Shown: in pieces, positions 8,115 through 16,425 of the stretch
Numbering within the stretch: the stretch's first letter is position 1
How the letters are laid out: every line of letters begins with the position of its first letter
Assembly (NCBI GenBank): GCA_900542285.1
Contig: UQNF01000003.1
Coordinates: forward strand, 20,119 to 84,118
DNA length: 64,000 nt
DNA from: an uncultured Clostridium sp.
GTDB taxonomy: Bacteria; Bacillota; Clostridia; Christensenellales; CAG-138
Direction: 5' to 3'
The notes under the pieces: model-generated
What the model was told of the DNA's origin: nothing
What the model saw: only the letters and a program-made list of their open reading frames with translations
Databases searched by the model: none
Made by a program: the position numbers and the translations under genes

Positions 8115-8872
8115 GGAAAAGAAACGAATCGGCAATTTCACATACGATAAATGAAGAGCAAGGCAATAAGCGCCTGAGCATGCGGCATCTTATCGCCGGA
8201 CTTCTGATACTCGTTTTTATTCCGACGGTCATCGCTGTCGGTATGCTTGCTTGGGGTGACAGGCATTATTATATCGTTTCTATCATTATCATCATGGCGG
8301 CGCTCGTTCCGTTTGCGATGCTGTTCGAAAAGCGTAAGCCAAGGACGAGAGAGCTTGTGCTTATAGCCGTAATGACAACCCTTGGGGTCGTTGGACGCGC
8401 GGCATTCTATATGCTGCCACAGTTTAAGCCTGTTACCGCAATAGTGATAATAACCGGCGTTGCGCTTGGAAGTGAGGCAGGCTTTGCCACGGGCGCGCTC
8501 ACTGCGTTCGTTTCGAATATTTTCTTTGGCCAGGGTCCATGGACTCCCTGGCAGATGTTTGCATTCGGAATAATCGGATTCCTTTCCGGCGTACTGTTCT
8601 CGGACAATAGCAATAAAAAAGTTAATCTGCCGCTTTTGTTAGTGTTTGGTGCGCTGGCGACATTCGCTATATACGGCGGAATAATGGATACATCATCGCT
8701 GTTTATGATGAGCTCTGAAATCTCGTGGAGCGCGCTTCTTGCTATGTTCGCATCGGGCTTTGTTATGAACCTTATTCATGCTGCGTCGACAGTGGTGTTT
8801 CTGCTTGTGCTTTCAAAGCCTCTTCTGAAAAAGCTTCGAAGGATAAGAATAAAATACGGCATGATGGAATGA
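8111..8872 (+). CDS. ECF transporter S component, probably for cobalamin (CbrT-like)
   Basis: 253-residue membrane protein, about six helices, last gene of the riboswitch operon. The block RELVLIAVMTTLGVVGRAAF followed by LPQFKPVTAIVIITGVALG and FGQGPWTPWQMFAFGIIGFLSG is typical of S components of the CbrT-like group. Substrate assignment to cobalamin or a precursor rests on the riboswitch and on the three exported binding proteins; queuosine- or pantothenate-type S components are less likely alternatives. A basic cytoplasmic tail (KKLRRIRIKYG) ends the protein. Confidence 0.82.
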   Translation: MRKRNESAISHTINEEQGNKRLSMRHLIAGLLILVFIPTVIAVGMLAWGDRHYYIVSIIIIMAALVPFAMLFEKRKPRTRELVLIAVMTTLGVVGRAAFYMLPQFKPVTAIVIITGVALGSEAGFATGALTAFVSNIFFGQGPWTPWQMFAFGIIGFLSGVLFSDNSNKKVNLPLLLVFGALATFAIYGGIMDTSSLFMMSSEISWSALLAMFASGFVMNLIHAASTVVFLLVLSKPLLKKLRRIRIKYGMME

Positions 8873-8924
8873 ATTAGTCAAAAAACATTTCTATACTTTT
8901 CTTGGTTTGTCAGGCATTATGCGC

Positions 8925-8953
8925 TTGAAGATTTACCACTAATGGGATATAAT
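8925..8953 (+). promoter_or_regulatory. Sigma-A promoter for the glycosyltransferase gene
   Basis: TTGAAG (8925-8930), 17-base spacer and TATAAT (8948-8953), located 54 bases before the start codon. Confidence 0.75.
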
Positions 8954-9007
8954 AGAATAAACGAGAATACCAAGCCGCTTGCGTATTCATGAAAACAGGA
9001 GGAAGCC

Positions 9008-9937
9008 ATGGAAAAAATGCTTTCATTGATCGTTCCCGTTTATAACGAGGAGGAAGTTCTTGAGGTATCCTTTGAGAAGATGGATCAGGAAATGAAAAAG
9101 ATCGGCTATCCATATGAGATAATTTATGTCAACGATGGAAGCCGTGACGGTTCAATGAAGATTCTTCGCAGAATCGCAAAGGAAAATCCGCAGGTCAAGG
9201 TACGTTCCTTCAGCAGGAACTTCGGCCATCAGACTGCCGTTACTTGCGGTATGGATGCCGCAAAGGGCGATGCGCTTATCATCATTGATGTTGACCTTCA
9301 GGATCCGCCCGAAGTCATTGAGGATATGGTAAAAGCTTGGGAAAACGGTGCGGATATCGCGTACGGAAAACGTCTCAAGAGAAAGGGAGAGACCATATTC
9401 AAAAAGTTTACCGCATTCTGCTACTATCGTCTTTTGAAGGCGATGAGTGCGAATGCCATTCCGCTCGACACCGGAGATTTCCGTTTGATAGACCGCAAGG
9501 TTGCCGATGTGTTCCTAAAGATGCGTGAACACAATCGTTTCCTCCGCGGTATGAGCGGTTGGATGGGCTTTGAAGCAGTGCCTATCGAGTATGTTCGTAA
9601 TGAACGCTATGCAGGCAAGACAAAGTATACCCTCAAGAAAATGCTCCGTCTCGCTATGGACGGTATTATCGGCTTCAGCGACAGGCCGCTGACCATTTGC
9701 GGAGCGTTTGGAGCAGGCGTGCTTGCGTTGGGTGGACTTGGACTCATCGCCTTGATAGTGCTTGCATGTTGCGCTGTCAAGTTCCCTGCTTGGCTTTGGG
9801 CACTTGACGGCATTGTTATCCTGCAGGCAATGCTGTTCATGTTCCAGGGAATTCAGGGCTCTTATATGAACCGTATGTATGATGAGCTTAAAGCGCGTCC
9901 GCTATACATCGTTGCGGAGGAGCTTAATATCGATTGA
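9008..9937 (+). CDS. Family 2 glycosyltransferase (GtrB/DPM1-like, polyprenyl-phosphate type)
   Basis: 309-residue membrane-associated GT-A glycosyltransferase. Seen are LIVPVYNEEEVL (nucleotide-sugar binding), the DxD-like DVDLQDP, GDFRLIDRK and the membrane-proximal RNERYAGKTKYTLKKMLRLA, then two C-terminal membrane helices (about 235-285). This architecture matches polyprenyl-phosphate glucosyl/glycosyl transferases that make lipid-linked sugar donors for wall or polysaccharide modification. The AGGAGG site is well placed. It has its own promoter and no cognate flippase adjacent; the donor sugar cannot be read from the sequence. Confidence 0.9.
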   Translation: MEKMLSLIVPVYNEEEVLEVSFEKMDQEMKKIGYPYEIIYVNDGSRDGSMKILRRIAKENPQVKVRSFSRNFGHQTAVTCGMDAAKGDALIIIDVDLQDPPEVIEDMVKAWENGADIAYGKRLKRKGETIFKKFTAFCYYRLLKAMSANAIPLDTGDFRLIDRKVADVFLKMREHNRFLRGMSGWMGFEAVPIEYVRNERYAGKTKYTLKKMLRLAMDGIIGFSDRPLTICGAFGAGVLALGGLGLIALIVLACCAVKFPAWLWALDGIVILQAMLFMFQGIQGSYMNRMYDELKARPLYIVAEELNID

Positions 9938-9964
9938 TTTGCGGAGCTTTATACCTTAAGCATC

Positions 9965-10009
9965 GAAAATCTGATTTTTGAATTCGGGAACGGTTTTTAG
10001 CAGATTTTC
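9965..10009. repeat. Inverted repeat upstream of gap
   Basis: GAAAATCTG (9965-9973) and CAGATTTTC (10001-10009) form a perfect 9-bp inverted repeat with a 27-base spacer. It has no T-run and sits just upstream of the gap promoter, so it could be a regulator site or a weak transcript end for the glycosyltransferase. Confidence 0.4.
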
Positions 10010-10021
10010 CGAATAATATAG

Positions 10022-10049
10022 TTGTGTTTTCTGTTTATTTGGCTATAAT
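10022..10049 (+). promoter_or_regulatory. Probable promoter of gap
   Basis: The -10 TATAAT (10044-10049) is preceded at 16 bases by a weak -35 TTGTGT (10022-10027). The start codon is 40 bases further on. Confidence 0.55.
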
Positions 10050-10077
10050 ACAAATTGGAAGCAAAATTAATCCTTAG

Positions 10078-11118
<1,041 letters not shown>

Positions 11119-11135
11119 GCGATACTGCTCTTTTT

Positions 11136-11167
11136 TCGGCGTACGACAGCGTGCGCCGATTTTTTTT
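11136..11167 (+). terminator. Rho-independent terminator after gap
   Basis: TCGGCGTACG (11136-11145) pairs with CGTGCGCCGA (11150-11159), with a 4-base loop and eight Ts. Confidence 0.92.
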
Positions 11168-11239
11168 ATGCGTATTCTGTTTATCGAAGCTTCAAATGCG
11201 AAATCGGAAGAATATAAACATTGAAAGTTATCTGAGGCA

Positions 11240-11267
11240 TTGAAATAACCTCTCAAATGTGTATAAT
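11240..11267 (+). promoter_or_regulatory. Promoter of the lipoate ligase gene
   Basis: TTGAAA (11240-11245), 16-base spacer and TATAAT (11262-11267). Confidence 0.7.
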
Positions 11268-11317
11268 ATTGCATGACTCATTTTGTCGAGTCATTTGTAA
11301 GGAAGGATCGCTGATCA

Positions 11318-12289
11318 ATGAGCAACTATATCTATAATGCGCCAACCGGAGACGGGTGGATGAATCTTGCAAGGGATGGATATTTCCTTGATAACGTTAA
11401 TAAGGGCGACATTATTCTTTATTTTTATGTGAATACCAATGCTGTTATTATCGGCAGAAACCAGAATGCATGGAAGGAATGCAACCTGGACAATATGGAA
11501 GCCGACTCCGTTCAGCTTGTCAGAAGGCATACTGGAGGCGGCGCGGTCTATCACGACGCAGGTAATCTGAATTTTTCGTTCATCATGCACGAATCGGATT
11601 ATGATCAGACAAGGCAGTTCAATCTTATCATTGATGCTGTATCACGGCTTGGAATGAAGGCTGAGCTTTCGGGAAGGAACGATATTCTCGTCGATGGGAA
11701 AAAGTTCTCGGGAAATGCATTTGGTCTTTCCAAGGGAAACAGGGCGCATCATGGCACGCTTCTCGTAAATGCCGACCTGAGCAAGCTCGGACGGTACCTC
11801 AATGTTTCCGAATCGAAAATCAAGTCCAAGGGCATCACTTCCGTTCGCTCAAGGGTATGCAATCTCAGCGAGATGGTGCCGGGGATCAGCGTTGAAGATG
11901 TCAGAAAAGCCGTGATCGACAGCTTTATTAAGGAATATGGCCCTGCGGTTGAGTACCGCTTTGACGGGGCAGCCCTTGCGGACATAGAGCAGCGCTATGC
12001 CGTCCAGAAGTCATGGGAATGGCGTTTGGGAAAGACTCCGCAGTTTGACTATGTGCTGGATAACAGGTTCTCATTCGGCGAGCTGCAGCTGCATATGAAC
12101 CTTAGGGATGCTAAGATACGCGAGGTGAAGGTTTACTCGGATAGCCTGAATGTAAGCATCTGTGACAGGCTTGAACCTGCTCTTATTGGCGTTCGCTTTG
12201 ACGCTCAGACGATTGCAGAGGCACTCTCTTCTATTGGAGCGAACGAGGCGAGCGAAATTGCCGATTACATTTGGGAACGCGGACTATAA
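11318..12289 (+). CDS. lplA: Lipoate-protein ligase A
   Basis: Attaches free lipoate, via lipoyl-AMP, to lysines of dehydrogenase E2 or GcvH proteins. The 323 residues cover a catalytic BPL/LPL domain (about 1-240) with RRHTGGGAVYHDAGNLNFSF, the ligase motif NDILVDGKKFSGNAFG and HHGTLLVNADLSKL, plus an accessory C-terminal domain (about 245-323). The two-domain form suits an enzyme that does activation and transfer itself. No lipoylated complex is encoded in the window, so the substrate protein is unknown. Confidence 0.94.
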   Translation: MSNYIYNAPTGDGWMNLARDGYFLDNVNKGDIILYFYVNTNAVIIGRNQNAWKECNLDNMEADSVQLVRRHTGGGAVYHDAGNLNFSFIMHESDYDQTRQFNLIIDAVSRLGMKAELSGRNDILVDGKKFSGNAFGLSKGNRAHHGTLLVNADLSKLGRYLNVSESKIKSKGITSVRSRVCNLSEMVPGISVEDVRKAVIDSFIKEYGPAVEYRFDGAALADIEQRYAVQKSWEWRLGKTPQFDYVLDNRFSFGELQLHMNLRDAKIREVKVYSDSLNVSICDRLEPALIGVRFDAQTIAEALSSIGANEASEIADYIWERGL

Positions 12290-12308
12290 AATAGTATTTG
12301 CATTTGCT

Positions 12309-12344
12309 AAGGAGCAGGATGTGCCTGCTCCTTGACACATTTTT
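12309..12344 (+). terminator. Hairpin between lplA and the SPOR gene
   Basis: AAGGAGCAGG (12309-12318) pairs perfectly with CCTGCTCCTT (12324-12333). The T-run comes only 7 bases later (12340-12344), so it is a weak terminator candidate between two convergent genes. Confidence 0.55.
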
Positions 12345-13263
12345 ATGGGTTTCGTACGCTGTTTACAAGATTAATATAGCTGCATACCACATCGAGCTGC
12401 AAATACTTCAGCATCCCGCTCACTTCAACGCGGTTTTCGTTACTCGAAGAAATAAAAGTGGTCATATAGGCTTCAAGCTGCATATAGTATTCATCCAGCT
12501 TGGAAATGACTCCGCTGGGATCCGAAAAACCTGAAATAGAGCTTCGAATGGTTTTTACATTGGTAAGCATCTCCCCGACAACCGCCCTCCCATACTCGAT
12601 ACTGCGGCTTTCGGCATCAAAGCCTATCACTTCCTTGGACAGGCTTGTGATAAGCGAGCTTGCATAGCTTACGGCTGTCTTTATGCTGTCCATCACTGCT
12701 TCACTGCATTTGACCGAGATCTCAGTGCCCTCACAGCTAAGCGTTGAAACCATGCATTCATACCCCTGAGTTCTCAGACGGTCACAGACGCTTCGTGCAG
12801 CAGCTTCTGTATCATAGCATGAAGCAATCACCTTATAGCCGCTCCCGGTGTCAAGAACATACCCGGCAGCTCCCAAGGCTTTCAGCGATGATATCAGGCC
12901 GTCTGCCGTGCCTGCATCCGAGTACACGCCCATCTGCAGTACGAATACTTCAAGATTGGAAAAGCAGATATCGGCCGATATCTCGCCGCTAAGACTCGGA
13001 GAAGATGTCGGCTCTCCGCTAACTTGCGGCACAGGGGTGCTGCGGTCATTGTTGCTGCATGATTTGAAAACATTCTGAACTATCAGCGTTCCAACGGATG
13101 TTCCGATCAGGAGGTAGATGAGCCCTGCTGTCAACAGAATAATCAGCAGTGCACCCCAAAAGCCTGAGCCCTCGCTCTGACCGGCCGCTCTGCCTCCGGA
13201 ATAGCCGGAATAACCGAAGCCGCGGTTTCTTCTTTTTTTTCTGCGCCTGCGCCTATACTCCAT
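12343..13263 (-). CDS. SPOR-domain membrane protein
   Basis: 306-residue protein with a very basic cytoplasmic head (YRRRRRKKRRNRG), one membrane helix (about 33-55), a Pro/Ser spacer and an extracellular SPOR-like domain (about 105-180: FVLQMGVYSDAGTADGLISSLKALGAAGYVL...GYKVIASCYDTEAAARSVCDRL). SPOR domains bind denuded peptidoglycan at division or spore septa. ATG 13263 is preferred over ATG 13269 because AAGGAG then lies 7 bases upstream. It is convergent with lplA. A cell-division or sporulation role is likely but not specific. Confidence 0.85.
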   Translation of the reverse strand: MEYRRRRRKKRRNRGFGYSGYSGGRAAGQSEGSGFWGALLIILLTAGLIYLLIGTSVGTLIVQNVFKSCSNNDRSTPVPQVSGEPTSSPSLSGEISADICFSNLEVFVLQMGVYSDAGTADGLISSLKALGAAGYVLDTGSGYKVIASCYDTEAAARSVCDRLRTQGYECMVSTLSCEGTEISVKCSEAVMDSIKTAVSYASSLITSLSKEVIGFDAESRSIEYGRAVVGEMLTNVKTIRSSISGFSDPSGVISKLDEYYMQLEAYMTTFISSSNENRVEVSGMLKYLQLDVVCSYINLVNSVRNP

Positions 13264-13333
13264 ATTCATGCTCCTTCATAAGTATTGATTCAGCTAACAA
13301 ACTATATGAACAAGCTTTACGGATTAAAACCAA

Positions 13334-13376
13334 ATAAAAAATAAGCATGATATTTTCGTGAGAATATCATGCTTAT
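13334..13376 (-). terminator. Terminator of the tRNA-Thr/tRNA-Pro transcript
   Basis: On the minus strand a 14-bp perfect stem (13341-13354 with 13363-13376) is followed by a T-run (13336-13340). It lies 5 bases past the 3' end of tRNA-Pro. Confidence 0.9.
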
Positions 13377-13380
13377 CTGG

Positions 13381-13454
13381 TCGGGGCGAGGTGATTTGAA
13401 CACCCGACCTTTTGGTCCCGAACCAAACGCGCTACCAAACTGCGCTACGCCCCG
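13381..13454 (-). tRNA. tRNA-Pro (CGG anticodon)
   Basis: On the minus strand: acceptor CGGGGCG/CGCCCCG, D arm GCGC...GCGC, anticodon stem TTTGG/CCAAA with loop TTCGGGA (anticodon CGG), T arm GGGTG-TTCAAAT-CACCT and discriminator A. CCA is not encoded. It is 1 base downstream of tRNA-Thr and shares its transcript. Confidence 0.94.
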
Positions 13455-13455
13455 A

Positions 13456-13532
13456 TGGAGCCAATGAAGGGACTCGAACCCTTGACCTGAGCATTACGAA
13501 TGCACTGCTCTACCAAACTGAGCTACATTGGC
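13456..13532 (-). tRNA. tRNA-Thr (CGT anticodon)
   Basis: On the minus strand: acceptor GCCAATG/CATTGGC, discriminator T, CCA encoded, D arm GCTC/GAGC, anticodon loop TTCGTAA (anticodon CGT), T arm AAGGG-TTCGAGT-CCCTT. The anticodon stem GTGCA/TGCTC carries one T-T mismatch, otherwise canonical. Confidence 0.93.
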
Positions 13533-13546
13533 CTGCACAAGAATTA

Positions 13547-13575
13547 ATTATAGCATCAATTTCCTGCATTGTCAA
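13547..13575 (-). promoter_or_regulatory. Strong promoter of the tRNA pair
   Basis: On the minus strand: TTGACA (13570-13575), 17-base spacer, extended -10 TGC-TATAAT (TATAAT at 13547-13552). This is close to consensus and lies 15 bases from the tRNA-Thr 5' end. Confidence 0.92.
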
Positions 13576-13749
13576 CGATGAAAAACGAATCCTAAAAAAC
13601 TTAGATAATATATTTTAAAATTGCTAATTCTATCTTTACAACCGGCGAAATTACTGCTAAAATCCATTTCGCAGATTGGAGACCATATAGCTTGCTGCGG
13701 AATGCGGCAAGGCGGTCTTATGTATTTTACACGAACTGATGGAGTATGT

Positions 13750-14364
13750 ATGGAATTCAGGATAAGGAAAGCTGAATTTGTTACCAGTGTCGGCTTAAAC
13801 GGGAGTTATCCGGATCGTTTGGCTTCTGAAATCGCCATGGTAGGCAAGTCGAATGTCGGGAAGTCCTCGCTGATAAACTCGCTCTGCGGTAACGGAAAGC
13901 TTGCTAAAACCTCACAGAAACCCGGAAAGACGAGGCTCATCAATTTCTTTAAGGTGAATGATGAGTTCTACCTTGTCGATCTTCCGGGATATGGCTTTGC
14001 AAGTGCTCCAAAAGAGGAGAAAAAGAAGTGGGGAGAGCTGATAGAGAGCTATTTGGCTTCCGGAAGGGTAAAACACATCTATATGCTCCTTGATATCAGG
14101 CATGGACCTACCGAGGATGATAAGATGATGTTCCAATACATCCTGTACTATGCTATTCCCTATACCCTTGTTGCGACCAAGGCCGATAAGCTTGCAAGAA
14201 GCAAACGCAGGCAGGCAGCAAATGCATGCGCAAAAGCGCTTGGTGCGCCGCCCTATGCTATTGCATATTCGTCCGAAACCGGAGAGGGCAAGGAAGAGCT
14301 GCTTGAGCGCATGGAGGCTGTCATTGCTCCGATGCCTGCATTCCCTGAAGATGCAGCTGAGTAA
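13750..14364 (+). CDS. engB: Ribosome biogenesis GTP-binding protein EngB/YsxC
   Basis: GTPase needed for 50S assembly. Motifs: G1 GKSNVGKSS, G2-region KPGKTRLINFF, G3 DLPGYG, G4 TKAD, G5-region YSSETGEGKEEL. ATG 13750 gives 204 residues, the family length, and begins MEFRIRKAEF as expected. A longer open frame back to 13621 adds 43 residues without family character and is rejected. GGAG is 5 bases upstream. The 174 bases between the tRNA promoter and this start show no clear sigma-A promoter. Confidence 0.95.
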   Translation: MEFRIRKAEFVTSVGLNGSYPDRLASEIAMVGKSNVGKSSLINSLCGNGKLAKTSQKPGKTRLINFFKVNDEFYLVDLPGYGFASAPKEEKKKWGELIESYLASGRVKHIYMLLDIRHGPTEDDKMMFQYILYYAIPYTLVATKADKLARSKRRQAANACAKALGAPPYAIAYSSETGEGKEELLERMEAVIAPMPAFPEDAAE

Positions 14365-14380
14365 ATATTTATTATAAGCA

Positions 14381-14409
14381 TTGACATACTATTATTGCTC
14401 GTGCATAAT
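14381..14409 (+). promoter_or_regulatory. Promoter of the zinc-ribbon/phosphoesterase pair
   Basis: TTGACA (14381-14386), 17-base spacer and CATAAT (14404-14409). Confidence 0.75.
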
Positions 14410-14484
14410 ACATAGTGAAACCGACAGGATGAAGGGCTATTCATTCTGCACGAAAATTGAGTTTCTATAAAGGAAGATTTACTT

Positions 14485-14907
14485 ATGGGATTAAGAAAAT
14501 GCCCCAAATGCGAACTTAATTATATTAGAGATGATCAACAGTTATGCGATGTCTGCTCAAGAAAACGCAGAGTCCACAATGATGACGGCGACGAACTGCT
14601 CTGCATAGAATGCGGAGAGCATCCGGCCATGAAGGGCAAGGAGATATGTTCCTACTGCTATAAAGAAGCGCTGCGCCAGGAACAGCTTGCCAGTCATAGG
14701 GGTAATGCTGCTGCTATTGCCTATGGCGAGCTTGAAATAGATGATGTTGAAGTACCTTTGGATGACGATGAGATCCCGGAAAGCGAGATCGGCGAAATCG
14801 AAGACGAGTTCGGTGAAGACGATGTATCCGACGAGGACTTTGACGACGATGACAGAATGAGTCCCGATGATTTTGACGATTACGGAGAAGAAGAAACGGA
14901 GAATTAA
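14485..14907 (+). CDS. Small zinc-ribbon protein with a highly acidic tail
   Basis: 140 residues, function not recognised. The N-terminal half has three CxxC pairs or near pairs (CPKC, CDVC, CIEC, then CSYC), enough for two zinc ribbons. The last 60 residues are almost all Asp/Glu with DEDFDDDDRM and no hydrophobic core, so they are probably disordered. This fits a nucleic-acid or ribosome-associated protein or a zinc store. AAAGGAAG precedes the start. It is followed 2 bases later by a phosphoesterase gene, with which it shares the promoter. Confidence 0.7.
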   Translation: MGLRKCPKCELNYIRDDQQLCDVCSRKRRVHNDDGDELLCIECGEHPAMKGKEICSYCYKEALRQEQLASHRGNAAAIAYGELEIDDVEVPLDDDEIPESEIGEIEDEFGEDDVSDEDFDDDDRMSPDDFDDYGEEETEN

Positions 14908-14909
14908 GC

Positions 14910-15626
14910 ATGAAGGTATTTGCCCTAGCGGATTTACATATGGACGGCAAGCAGGGCAAGCCCATGGATGTCTTCGGCGAAAAGTGGCAGGATCACATTT
15001 CGCGTATTGAGCATGAGTGGAGAGAGATCGTTTCGGAGGAGGATCTGGTTCTTGTTCCGGGCGATACGAGCTGGGCAAAGCAGCTTGATGACGCACTGCC
15101 GGATATAGAGCGCATTTCTTCCTTCCCGGGGACTAAGCTGATCTCGCGAGGCAATCACGACTATTGGTGGAGCTCTCCGACCAAGATGCGTAGTCGCTTT
15201 CCCGAAAATGTAAAGCTTATCCAGAACGATTCGTTTGTGTTTGGGAGGATAGCTTTCGCCGGCACAAGAGGATGGCTGTTCCCTTCTTCTGCAGGTTATG
15301 TGCAGGAAGATGATGAAAAGATCTATAATCGTGAGCTGCTGCGACTTGAGATGACCCTCACATCCGCAAAACGCCGAATTGAACAGGGCGAAGCCGATTC
15401 TATCATACTCATGATGCATTATCCCCCGATAGGCGAGATGGGCTCGAGCACCGGATTTACCGAGGTGATTGCAAAGTATCCCGAGATATCCGATGTTGTG
15501 TATGGTCATCTTCATGCTCAATCAACGCTTCACGCATTTGAGGGGGAGTTTGAAGGCAAACGATATTGGCTCTGCTCTTCGGATTATCTGAACTTTAAGC
15601 CAAGACTTATCAGAACGATTCAATAG
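14910..15626 (+). CDS. Calcineurin-like metallophosphoesterase
   Basis: 238-residue binuclear-metal phosphoesterase. Motif order: DLHMDG (Asp-x-His), GDTSWA, GNHDYWW, MMHYPP and YGHLHA, all intact. The protein begins MKVFALADLHM, so it has no signal peptide and is cytoplasmic. The substrate is unknown; relatives cut phosphodiesters of nucleotides or nucleic acid. It is cotranscribed with the zinc-ribbon gene and closed by a terminator. Confidence 0.88.
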   Translation: MKVFALADLHMDGKQGKPMDVFGEKWQDHISRIEHEWREIVSEEDLVLVPGDTSWAKQLDDALPDIERISSFPGTKLISRGNHDYWWSSPTKMRSRFPENVKLIQNDSFVFGRIAFAGTRGWLFPSSAGYVQEDDEKIYNRELLRLEMTLTSAKRRIEQGEADSIILMMHYPPIGEMGSSTGFTEVIAKYPEISDVVYGHLHAQSTLHAFEGEFEGKRYWLCSSDYLNFKPRLIRTIQ

Positions 15627-15638
15627 AATTCAATACCG

Positions 15639-15668
15639 GACTGTCGGCTCATGCCGACGGTCTTTTTT
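15639..15668 (+). terminator. Rho-independent terminator after the phosphoesterase
   Basis: GACTGTCGGC (15639-15648) pairs with GCCGACGGTC (15653-15662) and is followed by six Ts. Confidence 0.9.
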
Positions 15669-15719
15669 GTCCGTACATATGAATTACTCGCACAGATAAT
15701 GATATATTGTTGAAAGCTA

Positions 15720-15748
15720 TTGACAAAAAGTGCAAAACATGTTCTAAT
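15720..15748 (+). promoter_or_regulatory. Promoter of the XRE-cupin/pot operon
   Basis: TTGACA (15720-15725), 17-base spacer and TCTAAT (15743-15748). Confidence 0.75.
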
Positions 15749-15760
15749 AGTGTCGTGTTT

Positions 15761-15794
15761 GTTTAGCGTTGTTAAACCACAGGTTTAGCATTGT
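15761..15794. promoter_or_regulatory. Direct-repeat operator candidate upstream of the XRE-cupin gene
   Basis: GTTTAGCGTTGT (15761-15772) and GTTTAGCATTGT (15783-15794) match at 11 of 12 positions, 22 bases apart (about two helical turns). The first copy also forms GTTTA...TAAAC with 15773-15777. It lies just downstream of the -10 box, so binding would block transcription. The natural candidate is the encoded regulator itself. Confidence 0.55.
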
Positions 15795-15854
15795 AGTTGT
15801 TAGGGAATGCTGAACCGGATGTTAAGAAATATTGTGCGGAAAGGAGTAACGGCA

Positions 15855-16400
15855 GTGATTGACATTGGGGATAAGATCAAGCGGCTGCGGCTAAAGCTTG
15901 GATTAACTCAGGAAGAACTTGCGGCGAGGACGGAACTGTCTAAGGGATTTATCTCTCAGCTGGAACGAAATCTAACATCTCCTTCCATATCTACACTTAT
16001 GGACATATTGGAGGCGCTCGGAACCGATATTGCAAGCTTTTTTGCAAATGACGGAGTAAACGAGAAGGTCATCTTCTCGCCGGATGATATGTTCGAAAAT
16101 GCTGACGAGGAGCTTGGCGTAAACATTTGCTGGCTGGTTCCGAATGCGCAGAAGAATGCACTCGAACCAATACTTGTAACGCTTAGCGAGAACGGAAGCT
16201 CTGTGCCCGACGATCCCCATGACGGAGAGGAGTTCGGTTATGTGCTCTCGGGGAATATCGTCCTTGTTATCGGTAATAGAGAGCTCAAGCTTAAAAAAGG
16301 AGACAGCTTCTGCTTTAAGCCTCTTGAGACTCATTATATTAAAAACCCTGCAAAGCGTGAAGCCAGGGTTATCTGGGTGACAACACCGCCGTCATTCTAA
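15855..16400 (+). CDS. XRE-family regulator with cupin sensor domain (PuuR-like)
   Basis: 181 residues: helix-turn-helix at about 5-60 (IKRLRLKLGLTQEELAARTELSKGFISQLER) written here only by its start and end, and a cupin_2 domain at about 110-178 (HDGEEFGYVLSGNIVLVIG, KKGDSFCFKPLETHYIKNP). This architecture is common in regulators placed before polyamine (pot/puu) genes. GTG 15855 is chosen because AAGGAG lies 8 bases upstream; ATG 15807 is possible but less well supported. It is followed 25 bases later by potA and probably controls that operon. Confidence 0.9.
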   Translation: MIDIGDKIKRLRLKLGLTQEELAARTELSKGFISQLERNLTSPSISTLMDILEALGTDIASFFANDGVNEKVIFSPDDMFENADEELGVNICWLVPNAQKNALEPILVTLSENGSSVPDDPHDGEEFGYVLSGNIVLVIGNRELKLKKGDSFCFKPLETHYIKNPAKREARVIWVTTPPSF

Positions 16401-16425
16401 TAGATGCTAAGGTAGGTTATTGATT

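Noticed and set aside
13621..13749. 43-residue N-terminal extension of EngB
   Set aside because: No family similarity; ATG 13750 has a ribosome site and gives the normal length.
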